From: an uncultured Eubacteriales bacterium
GTDB lineage: Bacteria; Bacillota; Clostridia; Oscillospirales; Acutalibacteraceae
Direction: 5' to 3'
NCBI GenBank assembly: GCA_900316925.1
Contig: ONEU01000109.1
Coordinates: 1-16,938, forward strand
Length of the DNA stretch: 16,938 bases
Shown here: piece after piece, positions 7,864 to 14,868 of the stretch
Layout: the number at the start of each line of letters is the position of its first letter
Numbering within the stretch: the first letter of the stretch is position 1
The notes under the pieces: generated by a model
What the model was told of the DNA's origin: nothing
The model's database searches: none
Seen by the model: only the letters and a program-made list of their open reading frames with translations
Translations under genes and position numbers: made by a program

Positions 7864-9450
7864 ATGAAAAAGAAAACCATTATTTCCATACTCCTTTGTG
7901 CCTGTCTGATGGCATCCGTTACATCTGCAGGCTGCAGCAAAGCAGACAGCGCTTCTCAGAATTCATCGAAAACCTCTGTTTCTTCTTCGGCGGTTTCGAC
8001 CGCACAGAGTCAGTCTCAGAGTCAAGCTGATGAGGTTGACACCGTTTTTCAACAGGATGGACGGATTACCATTGACAATATCCGCAGCCAGGTCGTCGGC
8101 GTGAATGAGCCGATCAAGCTGAAGGACGGCACCGAAAGATCGCTCATCAATTTTGATAACGCCGCCACAACACCTGCTCTGCAGCCTGTGGAGGATGCGG
8201 TGAATGAAGAACTGAAAATGTATGGTTCTATCGGACGAGGCTTCTCTGCAAAGTCGAACCACTCTACGGACCTTTATAACGAGGTCAGGGAGAAGGTGAT
8301 CAGTTTTGTCGGTGCGGAAACCCAGGACAGAAGCTATACGGCTTTCTTTGTCAACAACACGACGGACGGCCTTAACAAACTGGCCTCAGCGCTGATCGAG
8401 AGTGAGGACGATATCGTTCTCACCACCCGTATAGAGCATCATGCCAATGACCTGAGCTGGCGTGAACGCTGCAAGGTCGTCTACGCGGAGGTGGATGAAA
8501 AGGGCCGTGTGATCTATGACGATATCGAAAAACTGCTCAAGGAATACGGCGGCAAGATCAAATATGTTTCCGTGACGGCCGCCTCCAATGTGACGGGGTA
8601 TGTCACCGATGTCCATCGTGTCGCCAAGCTCGCCCATCAGTACGGTGCCAAGATCATCGTTGACGGTGCCCAGATTGTTGCGCACAGAGCGTTCTCCATG
8701 CTCGGCGATACCCCCGAGGAAAACATTGACTTTTTTGTTTTTTCCGCTCACAAGATGTATTCTCCCTATGGCGGCGGTGCAGTCGTGGGGCTGCATGAGG
8801 TTCTGAGCCAGCACATGCCGGAGTTCTACGGCGGCGGTATTGTTACGCTCGTGACTGACGATACCCAGCGTTACAAGTCTGCACCGGAAGCGTATGAGGC
8901 CGGTTCCCCCAACTATCCCGGTATCGTGGGACTCGGCAAGGCGATCGACGTTCTGCGGGAGGTTGGCTTTGATAAGATCGAGGCTCACGAAAAAGCGCTG
9001 AACCGCAAGCTCATTGACGGTCTCATGAAGCTGGATAATGTCATTATCTACGGTGACAGCGAAAACATTGACGACAGGGTCGGCGTGGTGACCTTCAATT
9101 TCTCCGACATCAATTCCTACATCCTTGCCACTACATTGTCAGAGGTGGGCGGTGTGGCTACCAGAAGAGGGGCATTCTGCGCCCATCCCTATGTCTGGCG
9201 GCTGATGGATCTGACCGATGAGGAGATTGAATCCTTTGCCCATTGCACGGATATGAAGACAGCAGGCATGGTGCGTATCAGCTTCGGTATTTACAACACC
9301 GAGGAAGAGGTCGATCAGTTCCTGGCCATGATGCCCGAAATGATGCAGAAGAGCTCTCCGGAAAGCTATCTGAAGATGATGAATCCCGACAGGGAGATTA
9401 CGGAGGAGGATGTGGAAATCTTTAAGGCGCAGGTCAATATGAAGTATTGA
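7864..9450 (+). CDS. Exported lipoprotein with a cysteine desulfurase-like class V aminotransferase domain
   Basis: The 528-residue protein starts with a Sec-type signal (KKK, then a hydrophobic core) ending at a probable lipobox, SAG before Cys24, followed by a Ser/Gln-rich linker to about residue 58. The rest is a full class V PLP enzyme of the NifS/SufS type. Landmarks are NFDNAATTP (96-104), EHHAN (191-195; its second His, 193, would stack on PLP), VDGAQ (266-270; Asp267 and Gln270), SAHK (294-297; Lys297 would form the Schiff base), EAGSPN (345-350), Cys439 within RRGAFCAHP, and Arg471 in VRISFGIYNTEEE. The known reaction of this family is removal of sulfur from cysteine to give alanine. 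Location outside the membrane is odd for such an enzyme. Start 7864 is supported by AGAAAGGAA about 8 bases upstream. Other class V activities, such as a lyase or epimerase, remain possible. Confidence 0.88.
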   Translation: MKKKTIISILLCACLMASVTSAGCSKADSASQNSSKTSVSSSAVSTAQSQSQSQADEVDTVFQQDGRITIDNIRSQVVGVNEPIKLKDGTERSLINFDNAATTPALQPVEDAVNEELKMYGSIGRGFSAKSNHSTDLYNEVREKVISFVGAETQDRSYTAFFVNNTTDGLNKLASALIESEDDIVLTTRIEHHANDLSWRERCKVVYAEVDEKGRVIYDDIEKLLKEYGGKIKYVSVTAASNVTGYVTDVHRVAKLAHQYGAKIIVDGAQIVAHRAFSMLGDTPEENIDFFVFSAHKMYSPYGGGAVVGLHEVLSQHMPEFYGGGIVTLVTDDTQRYKSAPEAYEAGSPNYPGIVGLGKAIDVLREVGFDKIEAHEKALNRKLIDGLMKLDNVIIYGDSENIDDRVGVVTFNFSDINSYILATTLSEVGGVATRRGAFCAHPYVWRLMDLTDEEIESFAHCTDMKTAGMVRISFGIYNTEEEVDQFLAMMPEMMQKSSPESYLKMMNPDREITEEDVEIFKAQVNMKY

Positions 9451-9533
9451 TTGACGGGCAGCGGCATCCGTAACAGCGTTCTGCTGATGGACTGCCGGCT
9501 CGGTGTGCAGTCTTTGGTTTACTCTTATCATGC

Positions 9534-9540
9534 AGGAGGG
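9534..9540 (+). promoter_or_regulatory. Ribosome binding site deciding the PAP2 start
   Basis: AGGAGGG precedes ATG 9545 by 4 bases and ATG 9548 by 7 bases. An in-frame ATG at 9503 lies upstream without such a site. Either 9545 or 9548 is the start; they differ by one residue. Confidence 0.75.
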
Positions 9541-9544
9541 AAAA

Positions 9545-10450
9545 ATGATGAAAAAGAAAACGATTATGGCAATGCCGGCGGCTTGTTTCTGGGGTGTTGT
9601 CTCGGTGTGTGTGCTGGGGATCATCATCGGCTCATTCTGTGATTTCAACATCAATCAGACACTCGCCAATAAAACGGATATCGGTTCGTTCTTTGCAACC
9701 TATGGCTCTTATTTTTCCTATTGTCTCTATCCGGCAGCAGGCGCTTGTCTGTTTGCGGGACTGAAGGCAAAGGGGGACCGGTACAAGCCCCTGGCGTGGG
9801 TGTTGATGGTGGTAGGCTACTATCTGGCAGTCTACTATTCCAACAGCTACAACGGAAAGGCCGTCCGCGCGCTGTTCGGCTATACGGCGGGGGAATCCTC
9901 TCCGTGGCTGTCCGTGCTGAGCTGGCTGTTCTGGGTAGTGCTGTATGCATGGGTGCCTTTTGTGGTGGTGAAGCTCGTTGATAAAAAGAATCCGGATATG
10001 CTGATCGCCGTTGGTGCCGCCATTCTTGTTGCCGGGATCTGTGCCGATAATGTCAACCTGTGGCTCAAGCAGGTGGGCTCACGTCCGCGCTATAAATATC
10101 TCATCACGCTGGATGACCCCATGTCCCAGTTCCGCAACTGGTGGGAGATGTCCCCGAATTTTGCCGGAAGCAACGATAGCTTCAAAAGCTGGCCCAGCGG
10201 CAATATGACGATTGCCTGCATGATGTTCTCCCTGCCGATGCTGACGAATGTTTTCAAGAAAAAGAGCACGGTCCTGAATATCATTGCCTTTGTGCTTGCT
10301 GCGGCCTTTGTGGTTCTTTACGGCTACAACCGTATCCACATGACCAATCATTTCCTTTCGGATGTCTGCTTCGGCACGCTGATTACCTATCTGATCTTCT
10401 CGGTCATCAGCTGGGCATTTATCCGCTCCGCCGAAAAGAAACTAAAATAA
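9545..10450 (+). CDS. PAP2-family membrane phosphatase with a PSGN variant motif
   Basis: This 301-residue polytopic protein has about seven or eight hydrophobic segments. The C-terminal half carries the three PAP2 phosphatase motifs: K175 to R182 (KX6R, in KQVGSRPRY), PSGN at 217-220 where the family has PSGH, and R263, H269 and D273 (NRX5HX3D). Known PAP2 enzymes dephosphorylate lipid phosphates such as phosphatidic acid or undecaprenyl pyrophosphate at the outer membrane face; H269 would be the nucleophile. Replacement of the motif-2 His, the presumed proton donor, by Asn220 could alter or weaken catalysis. The gene lies 94 bases after the exported class V enzyme with no terminator between, so co-transcription is likely. 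A strong terminator follows. Fold assignment is good; activity and substrate are open. Confidence 0.82.
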   Translation: MMKKKTIMAMPAACFWGVVSVCVLGIIIGSFCDFNINQTLANKTDIGSFFATYGSYFSYCLYPAAGACLFAGLKAKGDRYKPLAWVLMVVGYYLAVYYSNSYNGKAVRALFGYTAGESSPWLSVLSWLFWVVLYAWVPFVVVKLVDKKNPDMLIAVGAAILVAGICADNVNLWLKQVGSRPRYKYLITLDDPMSQFRNWWEMSPNFAGSNDSFKSWPSGNMTIACMMFSLPMLTNVFKKKSTVLNIIAFVLAAAFVVLYGYNRIHMTNHFLSDVCFGTLITYLIFSVISWAFIRSAEKKLK

Positions 10451-10487
10451 TGTGTGGGGTTGGCTGATCCGCCCCATCCTATCCAGA

Positions 10488-10538
10488 ACCCGTCTGGTCA
10501 TCTTCGGTGTGCCGAAGCAGATCAGACGGGTGTTTTTG
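10488..10538 (+). terminator. Rho-independent terminator after the PAP2 gene
   Basis: ACCCGTCTG (10488-10496) pairs with CAGACGGGT (10523-10531). An inner hairpin, CTTCGG with CCGAAG (10502-10517), sits in the loop, and a T run follows at 10534-10538. Confidence 0.85.
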
Positions 10539-10589
10539 TCGGGAGCATCCGGCAATGTACCCACAACCCAAAAAATTTCCCCGGAAACG

Positions 10590-10617
10590 CAACCATGCGG
10601 CGCTGTTTCCGGTCTAT
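10590..10617 (+). promoter_or_regulatory. Probable ECF-type promoter of the second sigma operon
   Basis: CAACC (10590-10594), 16 bases, then GGTCTAT (10611-10617) fits the AAC/GTC pattern of ECF-dependent promoters. No good sigma-A promoter is visible between the terminator at 10538 and the start codon. It suggests that the sigma factor transcribes its own operon. Confidence 0.55.
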
Positions 10618-10644
10618 CATTGTGAGGACCTCAGAAAGCGTTAT

Positions 10645-10652
10645 GGAGGTGA
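10645..10652 (+). promoter_or_regulatory. Ribosome binding site deciding the second sigma start
   Basis: GGAGGTGA, a near-perfect Shine-Dalgarno sequence, is followed 5 bases later by ATG 10658. The frame is open from 10454, but that would run through the terminator and the promoter. Confidence 0.85.
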
Positions 10653-10657
10653 TGCAA

Positions 10658-11209
10658 ATGGAGGATCGTCTGATTATCGAGCAGTTTTTCAGCCGGAACG
10701 AGGAGGCCATTACATTCACAAAGGAACGCTACGGCGATCGCCTGCACAGGCTTGCTTTTCGGATCCTTGCCAATCACGAGGATGCGGAGGAGTGCGTCAA
10801 CGATACTTATCTCAAGGCGTGGGAATCCATCCCGCCGAAGAAACCGGACTATTTTTTTGCTTACCTGGCAAAAATATGCCGCAATACCGCGCTGCATCGT
10901 CTGGAACGGTCGAAGGCCAGGAAACGGGACGTGACGGTCACCGCACTGACGGAGGAATTGTCCTGCTGTGTGCCCGACACCCCTGCGTTCGAGAGGCTGG
11001 AGGAACAGGAACTGGGAGAGAAGATCAGCCAATTCCTGAAAACGGTGTCCAGGGATAACCGTATCATTTTTGTAAGACGGTATTTTTTATCGGAGGCCGT
11101 CACGGAGATCGCTGCAGCACTCGGCGTCAGTGAAAGCAAGGTCAAAAGCTCTCTTTTCAGAACGAGAAACAAGCTCAGGGATTATTTATCGAGGGAGGAA
11201 TTGCTATGA
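10658..11209 (+). CDS. Sigma-70 family (ECF) RNA polymerase sigma factor
   Basis: The 183-residue product has a region-2 domain at about 20-90 (RYGDRLHRLAFRILANHEDA, then ECVNDTYLKAWESIPP and FFAYLAKICRNTALHRLER) and a region-4 domain at about 118-176, with a helix-turn-helix (AVTEIAAALGVSESKVKSSL). These are textbook ECF sigma features, closer to the family consensus than the factor at 403. It would redirect RNA polymerase when released from its anti-sigma factor. The stop overlaps the next ATG by ATGA, so the two genes are translationally coupled. An ECF-type promoter motif 41-68 bases upstream suggests autoregulation. The two sigma factors in the window are only distantly alike, so they are not a recent duplication. 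Confidence 0.93.
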   Translation: MEDRLIIEQFFSRNEEAITFTKERYGDRLHRLAFRILANHEDAEECVNDTYLKAWESIPPKKPDYFFAYLAKICRNTALHRLERSKARKRDVTVTALTEELSCCVPDTPAFERLEEQELGEKISQFLKTVSRDNRIIFVRRYFLSEAVTEIAAALGVSESKVKSSLFRTRNKLRDYLSREELL

Positions 11210-12264
11210 AGAACAATCGACTTTTTTCGGCCATGAGCAATATTGACGAGGAACTGATTGATGAAGCCGTTAATGCGACCAAAAGGAAGAGACTGCCCGT
11301 TTTCGGGATCACAGCCGCCGCAGCCGTTGTTTTCATTGCATTGGCTGCTGCCGTTCTTGTCAATAGTAACAAACAGCCCCGGACCGTCACAGAGCAGAAA
11401 TCATCAGCGGTGCAGACATCAGAAAAAACGGAGCCCACAAAGTCGGAATCAAAGGAACAACAGAACGAAAGCACAGCCGCAGTACAGACAAGCGGAACCG
11501 GACAACCTGTTGCAAGTACATCGGAAGCTCAGACAAGCGGCCAGACCTCCGTTGAAAAACCGGCTGATGAGGGCGAAGGCTCGGATATGCTCGGATTTAT
11601 CGTAACGGACGACGGCAAGACCTATTTGCAGGTATTCAACAGCACGGAATACACGCTTGACAGGGATATAGGCCGTGCAGGTGATTTCAAAGGTTATTAT
11701 TCCGATCTTGACGACAACAGCAGGGTCTATACCGTCAAGGAGGATGACCGGATTCTTGTCGTGAAGTTTGAATCCGGCGGCAGTGTAACGCTGATGCTCA
11801 GGGAAGAAGGTCTGATGGACAGTCAAGGCTATTACCGCTTTAACGGTCTGAAAGTGGACAGTTCTCTGATGGCGGCGCTCTCCTCCAATGACGGCAAGGC
11901 GTATTCCGTTTATGTTACCCGTCCCGATTCTGACGATATGTACGATTATGTATATCACGGCAAAACCCTCCGTCAGATGAAGGCGGAACTGGAGGAGTCG
12001 TGGAAAACCGAACACGGAAAATACAATCCCCTTGACGAAGAATATCAGGCGGCTCTTCATGCTTTCCTCAAGGAAAAGATCAGGGCATTCTATGACATTC
12101 TGACAGAAAACGGTATTCGGGCTGAACTTATCAATGAAGTCCGCTGTGAGATGCAGATGACAAAGGAACAGTTTGAAGCCCTTGCCGCATCCGGCAGCAT
12201 TGCTGACGAATATGCCTTCGGACTCAGCTCCGGCGGTTATCTTGTTGATGATCCTGACGCATGA
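11206..12264 (+). CDS. Membrane-anchored anti-sigma factor-like protein with outer sensor domain
   Basis: The 352-residue product has a short cytoplasmic N-terminus with IDEELIDEAV (13-22), a pattern common at the head of clostridial anti-sigma proteins. A single membrane span follows at about 32-53. A long Ser/Thr/Gln/Glu-rich, probably disordered linker runs from about 58 to 125, and a folded outer domain from about 126 to 352 contains Tyr- and Asp-rich strands and a charged helix near 263-305 (LRQMKAELEESWKTEHGKY onward). I do not recognise the outer domain. The overlap with the sigma gene makes sequestration of that factor the most likely role, with the linker spanning part of the wall. 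A perfect-stem terminator ends the operon. Unlike the first anti-sigma protein it shows no DUF4179-like outer part. Confidence 0.75.
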   Translation: MKNNRLFSAMSNIDEELIDEAVNATKRKRLPVFGITAAAAVVFIALAAAVLVNSNKQPRTVTEQKSSAVQTSEKTEPTKSESKEQQNESTAAVQTSGTGQPVASTSEAQTSGQTSVEKPADEGEGSDMLGFIVTDDGKTYLQVFNSTEYTLDRDIGRAGDFKGYYSDLDDNSRVYTVKEDDRILVVKFESGGSVTLMLREEGLMDSQGYYRFNGLKVDSSLMAALSSNDGKAYSVYVTRPDSDDMYDYVYHGKTLRQMKAELEESWKTEHGKYNPLDEEYQAALHAFLKEKIRAFYDILTENGIRAELINEVRCEMQMTKEQFEALAASGSIADEYAFGLSSGGYLVDDPDA

Positions 12265-12277
12265 CGTACCTTTCTAT

Positions 12278-12320
12278 ACTGCCGCAGACCGGTTGATTCC
12301 GGAGCTGCGGCAGTTTTTTT
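12278..12320 (+). terminator. Rho-independent terminator of the second sigma operon
   Basis: ACTGCCGCAG (12278-12287) pairs perfectly with CTGCGGCAGT (12305-12314), with a small inner CCGG pairing, followed by seven T. Confidence 0.92.
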
Positions 12321-12358
12321 CCGGCTGAAAACATCTTCGGGAATATTGTCGGAGGTTG

Positions 12359-12387
12359 TTGTATCATCTGCCTGAAAATGATATAAT
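12359..12387 (+). promoter_or_regulatory. Consensus promoter of the leucine-rich repeat lipoprotein gene
   Basis: TTGTAT (12359-12364), 17-base spacer, TATAAT (12382-12387) with TG one base before the -10. Transcription would begin near 12394, leaving a leader of about 280 bases that contains repeat copy C. Confidence 0.8.
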
Positions 12388-12422
12388 GGTAACATCAAAA
12401 CAAACCTTATGGCAATCCATGA

Positions 12423-12638
12423 TGTGTGCTGCCCACGGAAATCAATGTTGACCTGCCAGTTCCCAGGGAAAACCTTTTTCTGGCGAAAAAAAGGTTTTTC
12501 CCGACCCCCTTTTCAAAATTCGCTGTGGAATAAGCCTTGCGGCAATTGGTAAACACTTACTTCTCATCATCGTTGATGAAGAATTTGCAGGGACTTTCAG
12601 GTAAGGATTCTTCAAAATGGATTTTCGTGTGTGCTGCC
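12423..12638 (+). repeat. Dispersed repeat, copy C (complete unit of about 205 bases)
   Basis: The unit 12434-12638 matches copy B at its 5' part and copy A at its 3' part. It is bounded by an 11-base direct repeat, TGTGTGCTGCC, at 12423-12433 and 12628-12638. Joining one unit's end to the next one's start would give CGTG, 9 bases, CACG, exactly the spacing seen at the A/B junction. The 11-base repeat is therefore best read as the tandem-period signature, not as a target-site duplication. No coding capacity is visible. Confidence 0.85.
12466..12502 (+). other. Long hairpin inside repeat copy C
   Basis: GGGAAAACCTTTTT (12466-12479) pairs with AAAAAGGTTTTTCCC (12488-12502) with one bulged T, closing a loop of about 8 bases. 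In copy B the central ACC/GGT pairs become CCC/GGG, so pairing is kept although the bases change. It lies in the transcribed leader of the lipoprotein gene. The arms are not followed by a T run, so it is not an ordinary plus-strand terminator. Confidence 0.6.
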
Positions 12639-12675
12639 TTGTTTTTCTATTCCATTATGAAAGGAAGCGGCAAAG

Positions 12676-14688
12676 ATGAAAAAGTTGACGGCTGTATTGA
12701 TTACCGTCGGATTGCTGAGTACGGCTGTTCTCGGCGGATGCAGCAATTCAAACCAGAACGGCGGGGCTTCGGGCACGGTTTCCGGTACGGGCACCGTATC
12801 GGAGGCTGATACGAAACTGACCTTTAAGAAGATCTCCCAGCTTTCCGACACAAGCAAGTATCCGGCTCTGATGGAGTACAAGTCCGGTGAGGATGCCTAT
12901 GTATGCGTGATCGACCGGAATGCCCCGGAAAAGGTCACGGTCCCTGCTGAACATGATGGTCTTCCTGTCTGGGCCGTGATCGGTGAAGATGCGGATAACA
13001 CCGCCGTCAGGGAACTGACCGTCAGTGAGGGGGTGGCGGTGATCGAGGAACTGTTTGCCGCAAAGAACAACTCCCTGACGGTGCTGACGCTGCCTGACAG
13101 TATCCGGGCGATCAGCCATTCCTTTACGGAGTGTGACGCCTTGAAGGAGGTTACCCTCAAGAGCAATCCCAAGCTCATCCGCCAATCCTTTACCGGCGGG
13201 GGGTTGGAAAAACTGACCCTGGGAGACATCACCGGTGAAATCAGAGAATCCTTCTGCGCACTTCCGTCTCTTACAGAACTGAGCTTCGGTAAGGTGGATA
13301 ATCCCGTGATGATTGATTCCTTTGAAAAGCTGTCGGCTCTCCGGACAGTTCATTTTAACGGTGAGGTCGATCTGATGAACCGTCTGACGGAGAAAGAGGA
13401 ATATGTCAACAGCTTTCTGTTCTACCAATTTGGTGCCCTGCAAGAGATTACCTTTCTTGAGAAAGTTGCCAGATTGCCGAAAAGCTTCTGCTCCTCGTGT
13501 GAGAAACTTGAGTCTGTGACCTTCAAGAAGGATGTGGGACAGATCTCGGAAAGCAGCTTTGACGATTGTGACAACCTGTCCAGCCTGACGTTTGGGGGGA
13601 AGGTGGGGCTGATCGACAGCTACAGCTTCACCTCCGGCAAATTCTCATCTCTTACCTTTGAACATGAGATTGGAAAGATCAATAATTGTGTGTTCCAGTC
13701 CTGCGACGAACTTTCCTCGGTTGTCTTCAAGGGGGAAGTAATGGAAACGGGACGCAGCTTCGCTCTTTGCAAGAAGCTCGAGTCGATCCGCTTTGAAAAG
13801 AATGTGGGAACTCTGGACTCTTCCTTCAATAAATGTAAATCACTCAAAAAAGTGACCTTTGAAGGAGATGTCGACACAATCGGCAGTTCCTTCGCCGATT
13901 GCCCGGAGCTGGAAACGGTGACGTTCAACGGCACGCTCAAGCATCTGAATGCAGGCTCGTTCAGTCATTCCGACAAGGTCGTTCTTGAGAATCTGTCCGG
14001 GGATGTTGAGTACGGCAGTGATGAGATGGCGCAGCGCTTTGACAGCGGACAGCAGCAGTACCGTGGTTACTATGACAAAATCAACCGGTACTCCGAAAAG
14101 GAGCTCAAGGAATGGGTGCTGGAGAACGTGGCTGGACAGACCCTTGACAACAGTAAGCAGATCAAGATAGGGGATGCTGCCAGATATGCCGATATCCTCA
14201 ATGGCCCGTTGGTGACAAACAGCTCGTGTACGATCTGTCCCTATGAAGAATACGGGCCGGCAGCCGCCAAGGATAGCGAGTATTATGTGGATACCATCAA
14301 GGAACTCAAGAAGAACTATCCCAATACGGTCTATACCGATGCCAAGGCCCTGAAGGTCGCAAACGGAGAAGCACCGCTTGTGATTGGCGTGGCAGAATCC
14401 ATGGGTTACATACCGGTTGAGTATATCGACAAGGAAGACGCCGGTCATGTTGAAAACCTTTACTATGAGATGATGCGGGTAAGCCTGTGGAACCTGGAAA
14501 CCGGGGAGCTGATCGCCTGGTACCAGCACCGGGACGGAGAGGCTCCGTCGGAATACAACACCAAGAACCGCTCGGATTACGCCTACCATGAGAAAATGCT
14601 CCCGGGTCAGGATTTCTACTTCTTTAAAGGCGGCTATCAGTATCCGGAGGCACTTCTGATGGAGACGATCTTCCCGGATCAGGCATAA
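12676..14688 (+). CDS. BspA-type leucine-rich repeat surface lipoprotein
   Basis: The 670-residue product has a lipoprotein signal (MKKLTAVLITVGLLSTAVLGGC; lipobox LGG before Cys22) and a Gly/Ser/Thr-rich linker to about residue 45. An array of roughly 22-24-residue repeats of the LRR_5/BspA type spans about 86-440. The repeats carry patterns such as CDNLSSLTFGG, CDELSSVVFKG, CKSLKKVTFEG and CPELETVTFNG, each followed by an IxxSF turn. A non-repeat C-terminal domain (about 455-670), with Tyr-rich strands and two close Cys (CTIC, 518-521), is not recognised. Such proteins are surface anchored in Gram-positives and bind partners or host and plant polymers; the ligand is unknown. AAAGGAAG precedes the start. 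The leader contains a dispersed repeat. The 12264-12676 gap holds a terminator, a promoter and that repeat. Confidence 0.88.
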   Translation: MKKLTAVLITVGLLSTAVLGGCSNSNQNGGASGTVSGTGTVSEADTKLTFKKISQLSDTSKYPALMEYKSGEDAYVCVIDRNAPEKVTVPAEHDGLPVWAVIGEDADNTAVRELTVSEGVAVIEELFAAKNNSLTVLTLPDSIRAISHSFTECDALKEVTLKSNPKLIRQSFTGGGLEKLTLGDITGEIRESFCALPSLTELSFGKVDNPVMIDSFEKLSALRTVHFNGEVDLMNRLTEKEEYVNSFLFYQFGALQEITFLEKVARLPKSFCSSCEKLESVTFKKDVGQISESSFDDCDNLSSLTFGGKVGLIDSYSFTSGKFSSLTFEHEIGKINNCVFQSCDELSSVVFKGEVMETGRSFALCKKLESIRFEKNVGTLDSSFNKCKSLKKVTFEGDVDTIGSSFADCPELETVTFNGTLKHLNAGSFSHSDKVVLENLSGDVEYGSDEMAQRFDSGQQQYRGYYDKINRYSEKELKEWVLENVAGQTLDNSKQIKIGDAARYADILNGPLVTNSSCTICPYEEYGPAAAKDSEYYVDTIKELKKNYPNTVYTDAKALKVANGEAPLVIGVAESMGYIPVEYIDKEDAGHVENLYYEMMRVSLWNLETGELIAWYQHRDGEAPSEYNTKNRSDYAYHEKMLPGQDFYFFKGGYQYPEALLMETIFPDQA

Positions 14689-14822
14689 GCCCCTGACACC
14701 GCCCTCCGCGGGAGTTTTGTAACACCTCTGACAAAATATGCGGGAATATCCGGCCGTAAAATGGGAAAAACCGAAAAAATAACACAAGCAATGAAATCGG
14801 GATGGCATTTTTTGTCGCACCG

Positions 14823-14844
14823 TGTTAGAATATCTGTTAGGATA
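14823..14844 (+). promoter_or_regulatory. Possible extended -10 promoter of the carboxypeptidase gene, with a direct repeat
   Basis: GTTAGAATA (14824-14832) is repeated as GTTAGGATA (14836-14844) at a 12-base step. TGTTAGAAT reads as an extended -10 box; no convincing -35 box is present. Confidence 0.3.
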
Positions 14845-14868
14845 AATGCATCATAACGGAGGGGTAAC

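Noticed and set aside
8386..8988. Minus-strand open frame of 200 codons inside the class V enzyme gene
   Set aside because: It is antisense to a fully motif-supported enzyme and has no start signals.
10454..10657. In-frame upstream extension of the second sigma factor
   Set aside because: It includes the PAP2 terminator and the ECF-like promoter; a near-perfect ribosome binding site precedes ATG 10658.
12423..12638. The 11-base direct repeat read as a target-site duplication of a mobile element
   Set aside because: The same spacing occurs at the A/B junction, so a tandem repeat period explains it better; no transposase or terminal inverted repeats are visible.
14705..14722. Possible terminator after the leucine-rich repeat lipoprotein (CTCC/GGAG followed by TTTT)
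   Set aside because: The stem is only about 4 bp, so it was not annotated; where transcription stops there is unclear.
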